Shown here in pieces: positions 1 to 6,082 of a DNA stretch of 12,584 bases. This DNA is from JBOHPP01 sp050731755. GTDB taxonomy: Bacteria; Methylomirabilota; Methylomirabilia; Rokubacteriales; CSP1-6. A program made the position numbers and the translations under genes. The DNA lies in assembly GCA_050731755.1 (NCBI GenBank), contig JBOHPP010000133.1, forward strand, positions 1 through 12,584, read 5' to 3'. The notes under the pieces are model-generated. The model saw only the letters and a list, made by a program, of their open reading frames with translations, was not told where the DNA came from and searched no databases. How positions within the stretch are numbered: position 1 is the stretch's first letter; every line of letters begins with the position of its first letter.

Positions 1-153
1 TTTTGACATCCCTGGATCCGAATCTGCCACTTTGGCCAGAGTCGGCATCCGACACTCGAAGTATCCCCCAAGATGTTGCGGTTCTCGCGACCCTCCCGCT
101 GAGAGTGGTCCCAACGAGTTCGGCATGGGCCTTGCTCGGTGCTCTCCCTCTGA

Positions 154-1482
154 ATGCTCTGGAAGGCCATCGTCGCGTTGGTGCTCTTCGTCGCGGCAGC
201 GGCGGGCGGAGTCACGCTCTACGCCCGCTACCAGGTCAAGAGCATGCTCGACGATCTCGCCGCCGCGATCGCGCCGGTCGCCGAGATGCGCTACGCCAGC
301 CTCTCCGTGACGCCCCGGGGGACCGTGCGGGTCCAGGATGTCGAAATCCGGCCCAACGCGTTGAATGAGCCGCTGCGGATGGAAGGCATCGAGGTGGAGA
401 CGCCGGGGCTGTGGTTCCTGCTGACCGGGTCGAAGAGCCTGCGTGACGGCCACCTTCCCGAGCATCTGCGGGCGACCTTTCGCGGCCTGGCCTTCAGCCT
501 CAATGGCCCGATGGCCCTGACCATCGACCGCTTGATCGCTGGCGCGGCGCACTCGAGCGGCGCGCCGCCGGTGTCGAACTGTGGCGACATCCGCTACTTC
601 GATTTCGGCGCCTACCAACGACTGGGGTACGGCTCCCTCGTGTTCGACATCTCGATCGGCTACCGCTTCGAAAAGGGAGGCGGCCCACTGCGATTCACGC
701 TCGATGGGCGCGTCCGCGATCTCGGCGTGACGACGGTGAACCTCGAGCTCGCCGGTGTGTCCCCGAGCCTACGCGAAAACATGGCGGGGCAGCCGTCGAT
801 GCGCGCGTTCGAGTTCGTCTATCAGGACCTCTCCTACACCGATCGGTTCAAACGCTACTGCGCTCAGGCCAGCCACATGACCGTCCAGCAGTACATCGAG
901 TCGGAGGTGACCCGAACCGCTGAGGCGTACGGGGCGCAGTGGGGCCTCGTGCTCGGGCCGGGCCTGCGTGAGGCCTATCGGCAGTTCCTGACCAAGCCGG
1001 GTGAAGTGCGGGTGCAGGGAACGCTGTCTGCCGACCTGGACATGCCAAGGCTGCGGCTATTCAAGCCTGCGGAGATCATGTCGAAGCTGAATCTGCGCGT
1101 CAGCGTCAACGGCAAGGCGGTGACGGACGTGAGCATGACGCCACCCCGGGCGGCGCCAGAGCTCCCCTCACCTACGAGCGTGGCGTCGCGGCCACCCTCA
1201 ACCCGGGCGACATCACTCCCACCTCCTTCACCCCAGGCAACGCCGCCGCCGGCCGCCGCCCCCATCGCCGTGACGAGCGAATTTCGTGCGGTGCCGACCA
1301 CGGACCTCGCCGGGCATATCGACAAGACGGTGCGGGTGCATCTCACTGACCGGACAACGCGTGAGGGGCGGCTCCTGCAGGTCGCCGATGGCATGGCCCG
1401 TGTCGAGCGGCGCCTTCGCGGCGGCGTAATCACGCACGGCATTCCGCTGAGAGAGATCGACCGGGTGGAGGTGCTCTTCTAA
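154..1482 (+). CDS. Membrane-anchored envelope protein with proline-rich linker and C-terminal Sm-like beta domain
   Basis: I do not recognise a named family. The 442-residue product starts with one hydrophobic segment (about residues 5-23, after M-L-W-K) and no lipobox, so it is probably an inner-membrane anchor with the rest in the periplasm. Residues 45-90 and 170-200 alternate polar and hydrophobic residues, as in AsmA/YdgA-like beta-rich envelope proteins. Only two cysteines occur (C143, C236), a possible disulfide. Residues about 330-372 form a low-complexity linker rich in Pro, Ser, Thr and Ala. The last ~58 residues (385-442) look like a compact five-strand barrel resembling an Sm/Hfq fold, with a 'V-x-V-x-L-x-D' strand and a final 'I-D-R-V-E-V-L-F' strand. 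The ATG at 154 was chosen because it directly precedes the hydrophobic segment; no Shine-Dalgarno is visible. It converges on the dehydratase gene 34 nt away. The function is unknown, and the fold similarities are inferred by eye. Confidence 0.8.
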   Translation: MLWKAIVALVLFVAAAAGGVTLYARYQVKSMLDDLAAAIAPVAEMRYASLSVTPRGTVRVQDVEIRPNALNEPLRMEGIEVETPGLWFLLTGSKSLRDGHLPEHLRATFRGLAFSLNGPMALTIDRLIAGAAHSSGAPPVSNCGDIRYFDFGAYQRLGYGSLVFDISIGYRFEKGGGPLRFTLDGRVRDLGVTTVNLELAGVSPSLRENMAGQPSMRAFEFVYQDLSYTDRFKRYCAQASHMTVQQYIESEVTRTAEAYGAQWGLVLGPGLREAYRQFLTKPGEVRVQGTLSADLDMPRLRLFKPAEIMSKLNLRVSVNGKAVTDVSMTPPRAAPELPSPTSVASRPPSTRATSLPPPSPQATPPPAAAPIAVTSEFRAVPTTDLAGHIDKTVRVHLTDRTTREGRLLQVADGMARVERRLRGGVITHGIPLREIDRVEVLF

Positions 1483-1516
1483 CCAGGACCCGCTCGCGGT
1501 TTCCTCCTTTTGCGTA

Positions 1517-3061
1517 CTACATCACCGGGCCGATGATCCAGGGCGCGAACTCTTCTTCCCCCACGCCGCTCAGCTCGCTCTTCGAACGCTGGCCCGAGGC
1601 CACCGCGATGACCTCCTCGAAGATCTGCCGGCCTACCACCGGGAGCGGCGTGCCCTCCAGGATCACGCCGCAGTTGATGTCCATGTCCTCCTCCATGTGG
1701 CGGTACATGAGCGAGTTCGTGGCCAGCTTCAATGACGGCACGGGCTTGCATCCGAAAACCGATCCTCGGCCCGTCGTAAAGCAAATGACATTGCATCCAC
1801 CCGCGACCAATCCGGTGATGGACACGGGATCGTGTCCGGGCGTGTCCATGAAGACGAAGCCGCGGGTGGTGATGGGCTCGCCGTAGAGAAAGACGTCCAT
1901 CATCGGCGTGGTGCCACCCTTGGTCACGCCGCCCAGCGATTTCTCGAAGACGGTCGTGATCCCGCCCGCTTTGTTGCCGGGGGCGGGGTTGTTGTCCATG
2001 GCTTCGATGCCGCGGCAGTACCATTCCCACCACTTGTAGCGGTCGATCAGCTTCTTGGCCACGCCCTCGTTGATCGCGCGGCGAATGAGGAGATGCTCGG
2101 CCCCGTAGATCTCGGGCGTCTCGGCCAGGACGCCGGTGCCGCCGTAGCGGACCAGCTCGTCTACCGCCCAGCCCAACGCCGGATTGGCCGTGATGCCGGA
2201 GTTGCCGTCGGACCCACCGCAGTTGGTCGCCAGCACCAGCTCGGAGATCGGCTGCTTCGTCCGCCGAGCCGCGTCGGCCTGGGGAAGGATCCGGGCGATC
2301 TCGGCGGCCGCCCGCTCGACGGTCTTCCGCACGCCGCCGGTCTCCTGGATGGTGAGGATCGTCGGTCGCCGCTCGGGGTGCCCGGGCGCAGCCATGCGCT
2401 GCCGATCCACCAGGACGGCCGCCTGATTCACCTCGCAGCCGAGCCCGACGAGAATGTAGGCGGCAATGTTGGGGTGCTTGGCGTACCCGGCCAGCACCCG
2501 ATGAAGCGCGTGGTGGTCCTCGCCGAAGAGCTTGGTGCCGCAGCCGGACTTGTGGGTGATGGCCAGCACCCCGTCGATGTTCGGGTGATCCTTCTGGACG
2601 TCGCGGAACTTGTCTTTCACGAACTGACTGACACTCGCGGAACAGTTCACGGTGGAAACAATGGCCACATAATTTCGCGTGCCCACCCGGCCGTCCTCGC
2701 GCCGGTAGCCGTCGAAGTAACGCATCTGGGCCGCTGGGTGGTAGTCCACCGGCTGGACGTCGGTGCAGAACTCGTACTCGCGCTGCAGATCGCCGATGCC
2801 GAGGTTGTGCGAATGGACGTGATCGCCGACGGCGACGTCCTGGGTGGCGAAGCCGATGATCTGACCGTAGCGCCGCACCGGCTGTCCCACCCGCACGGCC
2901 CGCCGGGCCACCTTGTGGCCGGGTTTGATGTCCTGCCGGACGGTGATCGCCACCGGCCCGTCTTCCAGAATGGTTCCCGCCGTCAGCTCGTGCTTGGCGA
3001 TGGCGACGTCGTCCTCGGGGCGTAGCACGACCGCCTTGTCGGTCAGCGCGTGAGTGGGCAT
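1517..3061 (-). CDS. UxaA-family dehydratase (altronate/galactarate dehydratase family)
   Basis: Full-length (514 aa) member of the metal-dependent sugar-acid dehydratase family that includes UxaA and GarD, which turn altronate or galactarate into 2-keto-3-deoxy acids in the cytoplasm. An N-terminal SAF domain spans about residues 12-90 and ends in H-V-H-S-H-N (81-86). The catalytic region follows: G-R-V-G-T-R-N near 124, S-G-C-G near 172, G-L-G-C-E-V-N-Q near 207, C-G-G-S-D-G-N-S-G-I-T-A-N-P (281-294), P-G-N-K-A-G-G-I-T-T near 361 and T-T-G-R-G-S near 429. The G-L-G-C-E-x-N-Q and P-E-x-x-G-A-E motifs resemble UxaA more than GarD, but the substrate cannot be assigned. The ATG at 3061 has an AGGAGG six bases upstream. 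The gene lies 23 nt downstream of the CDF transporter on the same strand, so co-transcription is likely. No other hexuronate-pathway gene is present. Confidence 0.93.
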   Translation of the reverse strand: MPTHALTDKAVVLRPEDDVAIAKHELTAGTILEDGPVAITVRQDIKPGHKVARRAVRVGQPVRRYGQIIGFATQDVAVGDHVHSHNLGIGDLQREYEFCTDVQPVDYHPAAQMRYFDGYRREDGRVGTRNYVAIVSTVNCSASVSQFVKDKFRDVQKDHPNIDGVLAITHKSGCGTKLFGEDHHALHRVLAGYAKHPNIAAYILVGLGCEVNQAAVLVDRQRMAAPGHPERRPTILTIQETGGVRKTVERAAAEIARILPQADAARRTKQPISELVLATNCGGSDGNSGITANPALGWAVDELVRYGGTGVLAETPEIYGAEHLLIRRAINEGVAKKLIDRYKWWEWYCRGIEAMDNNPAPGNKAGGITTVFEKSLGGVTKGGTTPMMDVFLYGEPITTRGFVFMDTPGHDPVSITGLVAGGCNVICFTTGRGSVFGCKPVPSLKLATNSLMYRHMEEDMDINCGVILEGTPLPVVGRQIFEEVIAVASGQRSKSELSGVGEEEFAPWIIGPVM

Positions 3062-3084
3062 GGCCGTCCTCCTCGGGGCGTCCA

Positions 3085-3987
3085 CTATACCTCGTTCGGT
3101 CCCTTGATGCGGAGCGCGACGGCGGGGTCCTTCTCGAGCTGAATGGTGGTGTGGTCGATGCCGAAGCGGGCGTGCAGCAGGGCGTGCAGCATCTCCAGCA
3201 ACCGCTCGCTCTCCCTCACGTCGTCCACCACCACGTGGGCGCTCATGGCTTCGCGCCCCGACGTCAATGTCCAGACGTGGAGGTCGTGGATCTGCCGCAC
3301 GCCGGCCACGCCGGTCATGGCGGCCTCGATCTCCTCCAGCGTCAGGTGGGCCGGCGTGCCTTCGAGCAGGACGTTCACCGCCTGGACGAGCAGGCGCCAG
3401 GTCCGGGGCACGATGAACACCGCGATGGCGATGCTCACGAGCGGATCGACGACGGTCCAGCCGGTCACCGCGATCACCGCCGCCGCCGCCAGCACGCCGA
3501 CCGAGGCCAGAGCGTCGCTCAGCACCTCCACGTAGGCGGCGCGGACGTTCAGGCTCGCCGCAGCACCTTGATGCAGCAGCCGCGCCGAGACCAGGTTCAC
3601 GGCCAGACCGAGCGCGCCGATGATGAGCATGGGGCCGGCCAGGACGGCGCGGGGCAGCAGGAGTCGCTGATAGGCCTCGAGCATGATCCAGCCGGCGACG
3701 ACGAGAAGGATGAGCGCGTTGACCAGCGCGGCCAGGATCTCGACGCGGTAGTAGCCGAAGGTCTTGGCCGGCGTGGGTGGCCGGGCGGCGATCCAAGCAG
3801 CGAAGAGCGCGAGCCCGACGCCGCCGACGTCGGTCAGCATGTGGCCGGCGTCGGCAGCGAGGGCGAGGCTGCCCGTCCACAGCGCCCCGGCGACTTCGAT
3901 CACCATGAAGGCACCGGTGAGGAGGAGGACCGTCTGGAGCCGTTGCCGGGAATGCCGGGCGGCGGTCTCGCGTGACGCCTGCGTCAT
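3085..3987 (-). CDS. Cation diffusion facilitator (CDF, CzcD/ZitB type) metal exporter
   Basis: A 300-aa inner-membrane antiporter expected to export divalent metal (typically Zn2+, Cd2+ or Co2+) against protons. Six membrane segments lie at about 18-38, 43-66, 83-102, 115-137, 150-172 and 178-196. A cytoplasmic ferredoxin-like domain (about 205-290) carries the family histidines at 234, 237 (I-H-D-L-H-V-W), 251 and 279. The transport site in TM2 is canonical (D46, H49-x3-D53). In TM5 the usual H-x3-D reads E154-x3-D158, so one histidine ligand is replaced by glutamate. The TM4-TM5 loop is short and not His-rich, unlike many zinc exporters. The ATG at 3987 is preferred because the only extension upstream lacks a good start. 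It has no SD but a TACGAT hexamer seven bases upstream, suggesting a leaderless mRNA. It is the first gene of a probable two-gene unit with the dehydratase. Metal specificity is not decidable from sequence alone. Confidence 0.93.
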   Translation of the reverse strand: MTQASRETAARHSRQRLQTVLLLTGAFMVIEVAGALWTGSLALAADAGHMLTDVGGVGLALFAAWIAARPPTPAKTFGYYRVEILAALVNALILLVVAGWIMLEAYQRLLLPRAVLAGPMLIIGALGLAVNLVSARLLHQGAAASLNVRAAYVEVLSDALASVGVLAAAAVIAVTGWTVVDPLVSIAIAVFIVPRTWRLLVQAVNVLLEGTPAHLTLEEIEAAMTGVAGVRQIHDLHVWTLTSGREAMSAHVVVDDVRESERLLEMLHALLHARFGIDHTTIQLEKDPAVALRIKGPNEV

Positions 3988-3994
3988 CCAGCGG

Positions 3995-4000
3995 ATCGTA
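3995..4000 (-). promoter_or_regulatory. Candidate -10 box for a leaderless CDF mRNA
   Basis: On the minus strand the hexamer TACGAT ends seven bases before the CDF ATG, placing a predicted transcription start at or next to the A of the ATG. No ribosome-binding site precedes this start, which agrees with leaderless translation. I see no -35 match 16-18 bases upstream, so the call rests on the hexamer and its spacing only. Confidence 0.3.
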
Positions 4001-4094
4001 ACAGGTTGGTGGCGCGAAGGCCTAGGCAGCGTGGAAAATCCGGGGGTTGTGGTTTCCCCAGCGGGCACTGCTCTGGCGGGCTACAGACGCCTTT

Positions 4095-4265
4095 TCAGGC
4101 CGCTGCCTCACCTCTGAAGCACTTCGCGTGGATGGTCTGGCTGCCGATGTGGCCGACGGCCTGCGCGGGTCGGATCGCCCCTCCGCACTCGGAGCAGACG
4201 GCGTCGATGTCGTAGGTTAGGAAGTCCCACTCGACGTCAGGTCGGGGACCGTCGGCGTCGCTCAC
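4095..4265 (-). CDS. Small protein with a single C-X2-C-X18-H-X2-C metal-binding motif
   Basis: Unrecognised 56-aa protein. An acidic N-terminus precedes one motif, C-S-E-C, then 18 residues, then H-A-K-C, followed by a short alanine-rich tail. Two CxxC/HxxC half-sites spaced this way are typical of a zinc-binding treble-clef or LIM-like half-finger. The same motif occurs twice in the divergent gene starting at 4505, with the first copy at exactly the same spacing. The GTG at 4265 was chosen because GGGAG sits seven to eight bases upstream. An in-frame ATG at 4298 would give 67 residues but has no SD. A TTGACA hexamer lies upstream on this strand (4327-4322), and the transcription start it implies falls inside or after the longer start, which also favours 4265. 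The gene ends 107 bp before the CDF start on the same strand. No catalytic residues are visible; a DNA-, RNA- or protein-binding role is a guess. Confidence 0.6.
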   Translation of the reverse strand: MSDADGPRPDVEWDFLTYDIDAVCSECGGAIRPAQAVGHIGSQTIHAKCFRGEAAA

Positions 4266-4321
4266 CCGCAATCTCCCACGTCTGGCGGAACCCTGCATAC
4301 CAACTGCCAACAGCCGGCCGC

Positions 4322-4327
4322 TGTCAA
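4322..4327 (-). promoter_or_regulatory. Perfect TTGACA -35 hexamer upstream of the small minus-strand zinc-motif gene
   Basis: Read on the minus strand, positions 4327-4322 are TTGACA. The expected -10 position 17-19 bases downstream (near 4297-4304) is a poor match (GTTGGT or TGGTAT). It is a plausible but weak promoter for the gene starting at 4265. The surrounding 4311-4440 stretch is noticeably more AT-rich than the coding DNA, as expected for a divergent promoter region. Confidence 0.3.
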
Positions 4328-4427
4328 TTCCACGAGGAAAACTACGTACATCTACTTATTGGCACCACAGCTCTCCAGATGCTTGACCGCCCACGCGGGG
4401 GAAATTTCTCTCGATAACGTGTAAACC

Positions 4428-4456
4428 TTGCCCGCTGGGAACGATCGCGCTAGATT
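4428..4456 (+). promoter_or_regulatory. Sigma-70-like promoter for the tandem zinc-motif gene
   Basis: TTGCCC at 4428-4433 and TAGATT at 4451-4456 are separated by exactly 17 bases, each matching four of six consensus positions. The predicted transcription start near 4463 gives a leader of about 42 nt that contains the AGGAGG (4490-4495) serving the GTG at 4505. This is the best -35/-10 pair in the window. Confidence 0.5.
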
Positions 4457-4504
4457 CGGGCCGGCGCGTGAGGGGCCCGCGCCCACCCGAGGAGGTCTCT
4501 CGTC

Positions 4505-4786
4505 GTGGCTGAGCGCCAGTGTTCCATCTGCTCGCTTGCAATCCTCCCCACAGATTCGACCGCCGACCGCCGCGGGGAACTCGTGCACCTTCGCTGCCTG
4601 GAGCCGCGGAAGCCGGCAACTCGAATAGAGCCGCCGCTGAAAAATCACCGCGACGTTCGCGGTGACCCGATCTGCCCGGCGTGCGGGCGCGGCATCGACC
4701 GCGGCACCTCGGCGGTGGCACGGACCGCGGACTACATGGTTCACCTCGAATGCTTGCTGGAGGCTCGGCGAATGCTGCAGGCGTAG
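4505..4786 (+). CDS. Small protein with two tandem C-X2-C-X18/19-H-X2-C metal-binding motifs
   Basis: Unrecognised 93-aa protein, M-A-E-R-Q then two zinc-finger-like units. Unit 1 spans residues 6-31 (C-S-I-C, 18 residues, H-L-R-C). Unit 2 spans about 57-83 (C-P-A-C, 19 residues, H-L-E-C). A basic and proline-containing linker of about 25 residues separates them. Both units repeat the layout seen in the divergent 56-aa protein, so the pair probably shares ancestry by duplication; by eye the similarity outside the Cys/His residues is modest. The GTG start is supported by AGGAGG nine bases upstream and by a TTGCCC-17-TAGATT promoter. The spacing resembles treble-clef or LIM half-fingers that bind zinc and then nucleic acid or protein. 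No signal peptide or membrane segment is seen, so it is expected to be cytoplasmic. It ends 72 bp before the hydrolase operon on the same strand. Confidence 0.7.
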   Translation: MAERQCSICSLAILPTDSTADRRGELVHLRCLEPRKPATRIEPPLKNHRDVRGDPICPACGRGIDRGTSAVARTADYMVHLECLLEARRMLQA

Positions 4787-4813
4787 TCTCGTCTGCTCCC
4801 GGCCGGTGTCGTG

Positions 4814-4836
4814 GGTGCAAAAGCGTACGCTGCACC
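4814..4836. promoter_or_regulatory. Nested inverted repeat, candidate operator of the hydrolase operon
   Basis: A 10-bp perfect palindrome, AGCGTACGCT (4822-4831), lies between outer arms GGTGCA (4814-4819) and TGCACC (4831-4836). Its centre is about 29 bases upstream of the transcription start predicted from TAGAAT at 4844-4849, overlapping where a -35 element would be. The position and symmetry fit a dimeric repressor or an activator replacing the -35 contact. No regulator for it can be named. Confidence 0.35.
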
Positions 4837-4840
4837 TTCC

Positions 4841-4849
4841 TGCTAGAAT
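4841..4849 (+). promoter_or_regulatory. Extended -10 promoter of the hydrolase-MFS-methyltransferase operon
   Basis: TGCTAGAAT matches the extended -10 form TG-n-TAnnnT, with TAGAAT at 4844-4849. The predicted start near 4856 is only a few bases before the ATG at 4859, so the operon mRNA would be leaderless or nearly so. This agrees with the absence of a Shine-Dalgarno sequence there. No -35 match is seen at 17-bp spacing. Confidence 0.45.
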
Positions 4850-4858
4850 GCCGGCGGC

Positions 4859-5686
4859 ATGCACGATCGAAGCGTCGTTCTGCGCGGCCAGCGCTTCCAT
4901 TACACCGAATGGGGTGAGCCCTTGGCGCCCGCGGTGGTGCTGCTTCACGGCATCACCGGCCACGCCCGAGCCTGGGATGGCGAAGGCGGAGCGCTGGCCC
5001 CACGCTTCCGGGTGCTCGCGCTCGACCAGCGCGGCCACGGCGACTCGGACCCGGCGCCCGACGGCGACTACACGCTGGCGGCCATGGCCGGCGACCTGGC
5101 CGCCTTCGTCGACGCCCTCGCGCTGGGACCCCTCAGTGCGGTGGGGCTCTCCATGGGTGGGCGCGTGGCCATCACCTACGCCGCCGACCACCCCGAACGC
5201 GTGGAGCGGTTGATGGTGATCGACATCGGCCCCGAGATCGCCGCTGCCGGCCAGAAGCGGGTGCTCGGGGCGATGGCGCATTCGCCCGAGCGATTCGCCT
5301 CGGCCGAGGAGGCGGTGGCCTACGCGCGCGCCACGAACCCGCGCTACGCCGATGCGCTGCTGCGCCACCGGATCCGGCACGGCCTGCGCGCGCTCCCGGA
5401 CGGCGGCTTCACCTGGAAGTACGACCGCGCGCTGCGCGAACAGGTGCGTGCCGGTGGCCGCCGCGAGCCGCTCGACCTCTGGTCGCCGTGGGCGGCGCTC
5501 GAGTGTCCCACGCTGCTCGTGCGGGGCGCGGAATCCGACATCCTTTCTCCCGAGATCGCCAAGCGCATGCTCGAGGCGCTGCCCGACGCGCGCCTGATCG
5601 AAGTGCCCGGCGCCGGCCATACGGTGCCGGGCGATCAGCCGGGGCAGTTCCAGGCAGTGCTCCGCGACTTCCTCGGCTGGCCATGA
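4859..5686 (+). CDS. Alpha/beta-fold hydrolase
   Basis: A 275-aa cytoplasmic alpha/beta hydrolase with the full catalytic set. The oxyanion-hole L-L-H-G is at 28-31, the nucleophile elbow G-L-S-M-G-G puts the serine at 98, the acid is probably D227 (A-E-S-D-I-L), and the histidine is H254 (G-A-G-H-T-V). D-Q-R-G-H-G-D-S at about 56-63 is the usual family signature. The cap region is about 125-205. Length and layout match the large single-domain esterase, epoxide-hydrolase and lactonase-like group, so the substrate is open. The ATG at 4859 follows an extended -10 box and lacks an SD. Its stop overlaps the next start (ATGA at 5683-5686), making it the first gene of a four-gene operon. The membrane transporter and methyltransferase downstream suggest processing of a small molecule, but this is inference. 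Confidence 0.93.
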   Translation: MHDRSVVLRGQRFHYTEWGEPLAPAVVLLHGITGHARAWDGEGGALAPRFRVLALDQRGHGDSDPAPDGDYTLAAMAGDLAAFVDALALGPLSAVGLSMGGRVAITYAADHPERVERLMVIDIGPEIAAAGQKRVLGAMAHSPERFASAEEAVAYARATNPRYADALLRHRIRHGLRALPDGGFTWKYDRALREQVRAGGRREPLDLWSPWAALECPTLLVRGAESDILSPEIAKRMLEALPDARLIEVPGAGHTVPGDQPGQFQAVLRDFLGWP

Positions 5687-6075
5687 GCCGGCTCGTCGGC
5701 TGGATCACCGTCTCTCTCGTCATTGCCTGGGTGCTGGCTCACCTGCTCTTCCTGGGGCCCATCCGTGACGCGACCGAGACGACGCTGGCCTGGGCGGTCT
5801 GGCTCGTCGCGGTCAGCGGCGTGGTCGCCGCCCTCACCGTGCTCGGCTTCGGGCTGGCCACCGGACGAAGCCGCCCGGCCTGGCTGCGCTTCGTCGCCTG
5901 GGCGCGGACGGCCGCCGCCGTGGTGGGATGCGGCCTCGTCGTCATCGGCCTCCTGCACTATCGCGACACCGAGCCGCGCGGCGAGATCCACTGGATCGTG
6001 CTGGGGCTGGCGGTGCTGGCCGGCGCCGCCGTCGTCCACTGGTGGGTGGTCCGGACGCAGCGACAGATCCTCTGA
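5683..6075 (+). CDS. Small four-TM membrane protein
   Basis: Unrecognised 130-aa protein, almost entirely hydrophobic, with four predicted membrane helices at about 5-24, 35-58, 71-92 and 103-125, joined by short loops. Charged stretches lie between TM2 and TM3 (G-R-S-R-P near 61-65) and between TM3 and TM4 (R-D-T-E-P-R-G-E near 94-101). There are no metal-binding clusters or enzymatic motifs. The start is fixed by a 4-bp ATGA overlap with the hydrolase stop, a sign of translational coupling. The stop is seven bases before the GTG of the MFS transporter, so it sits inside the operon. It could be an accessory subunit of the transporter or an unrelated integral membrane protein. Confidence that it is a real gene comes from the overlap and the clear helix pattern. 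Confidence 0.75.
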   Translation: MSRLVGWITVSLVIAWVLAHLLFLGPIRDATETTLAWAVWLVAVSGVVAALTVLGFGLATGRSRPAWLRFVAWARTAAAVVGCGLVVIGLLHYRDTEPRGEIHWIVLGLAVLAGAAVVHWWVVRTQRQIL

Positions 6076-6082
6076 GCGCCCG

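Noticed and set aside
3..31. TTGACA at 3-8 as a promoter for the first gene
   Set aside because: The hexamer at 17-bp spacing is GCCACT, not a -10 box, and the distance to the start is over 140 bp with no other element.
41..53. GTCGG-CAT-CCGAC inverted repeat as a terminator of an upstream gene
   Set aside because: The stem is only five bases, there is no T-run, and the upstream gene is not in the window. It is expected by chance at this GC content.
1483..1516. CCGC/GCGG mini-hairpin followed by a pyrimidine run, as a convergent terminator
   Set aside because: The stem is about four bases with a two-base loop, too short to be stable, and the T-rich part is interrupted by Cs.
1832..3025. 397-residue plus-strand open frame opposite the dehydratase
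   Set aside because: It is an antisense shadow typical of high-GC DNA. The minus strand encodes a complete conserved enzyme, and this frame shows no domain.
3062..3880. Open frame extending the dehydratase upstream through the CDF gene on the same strand (787 residues in total)
   Set aside because: The extension is low-complexity Arg/Pro-rich translation of the CDF gene in another frame. The ATG at 3061 with AGGAGG and the SAF-domain start mark the real N-terminus.
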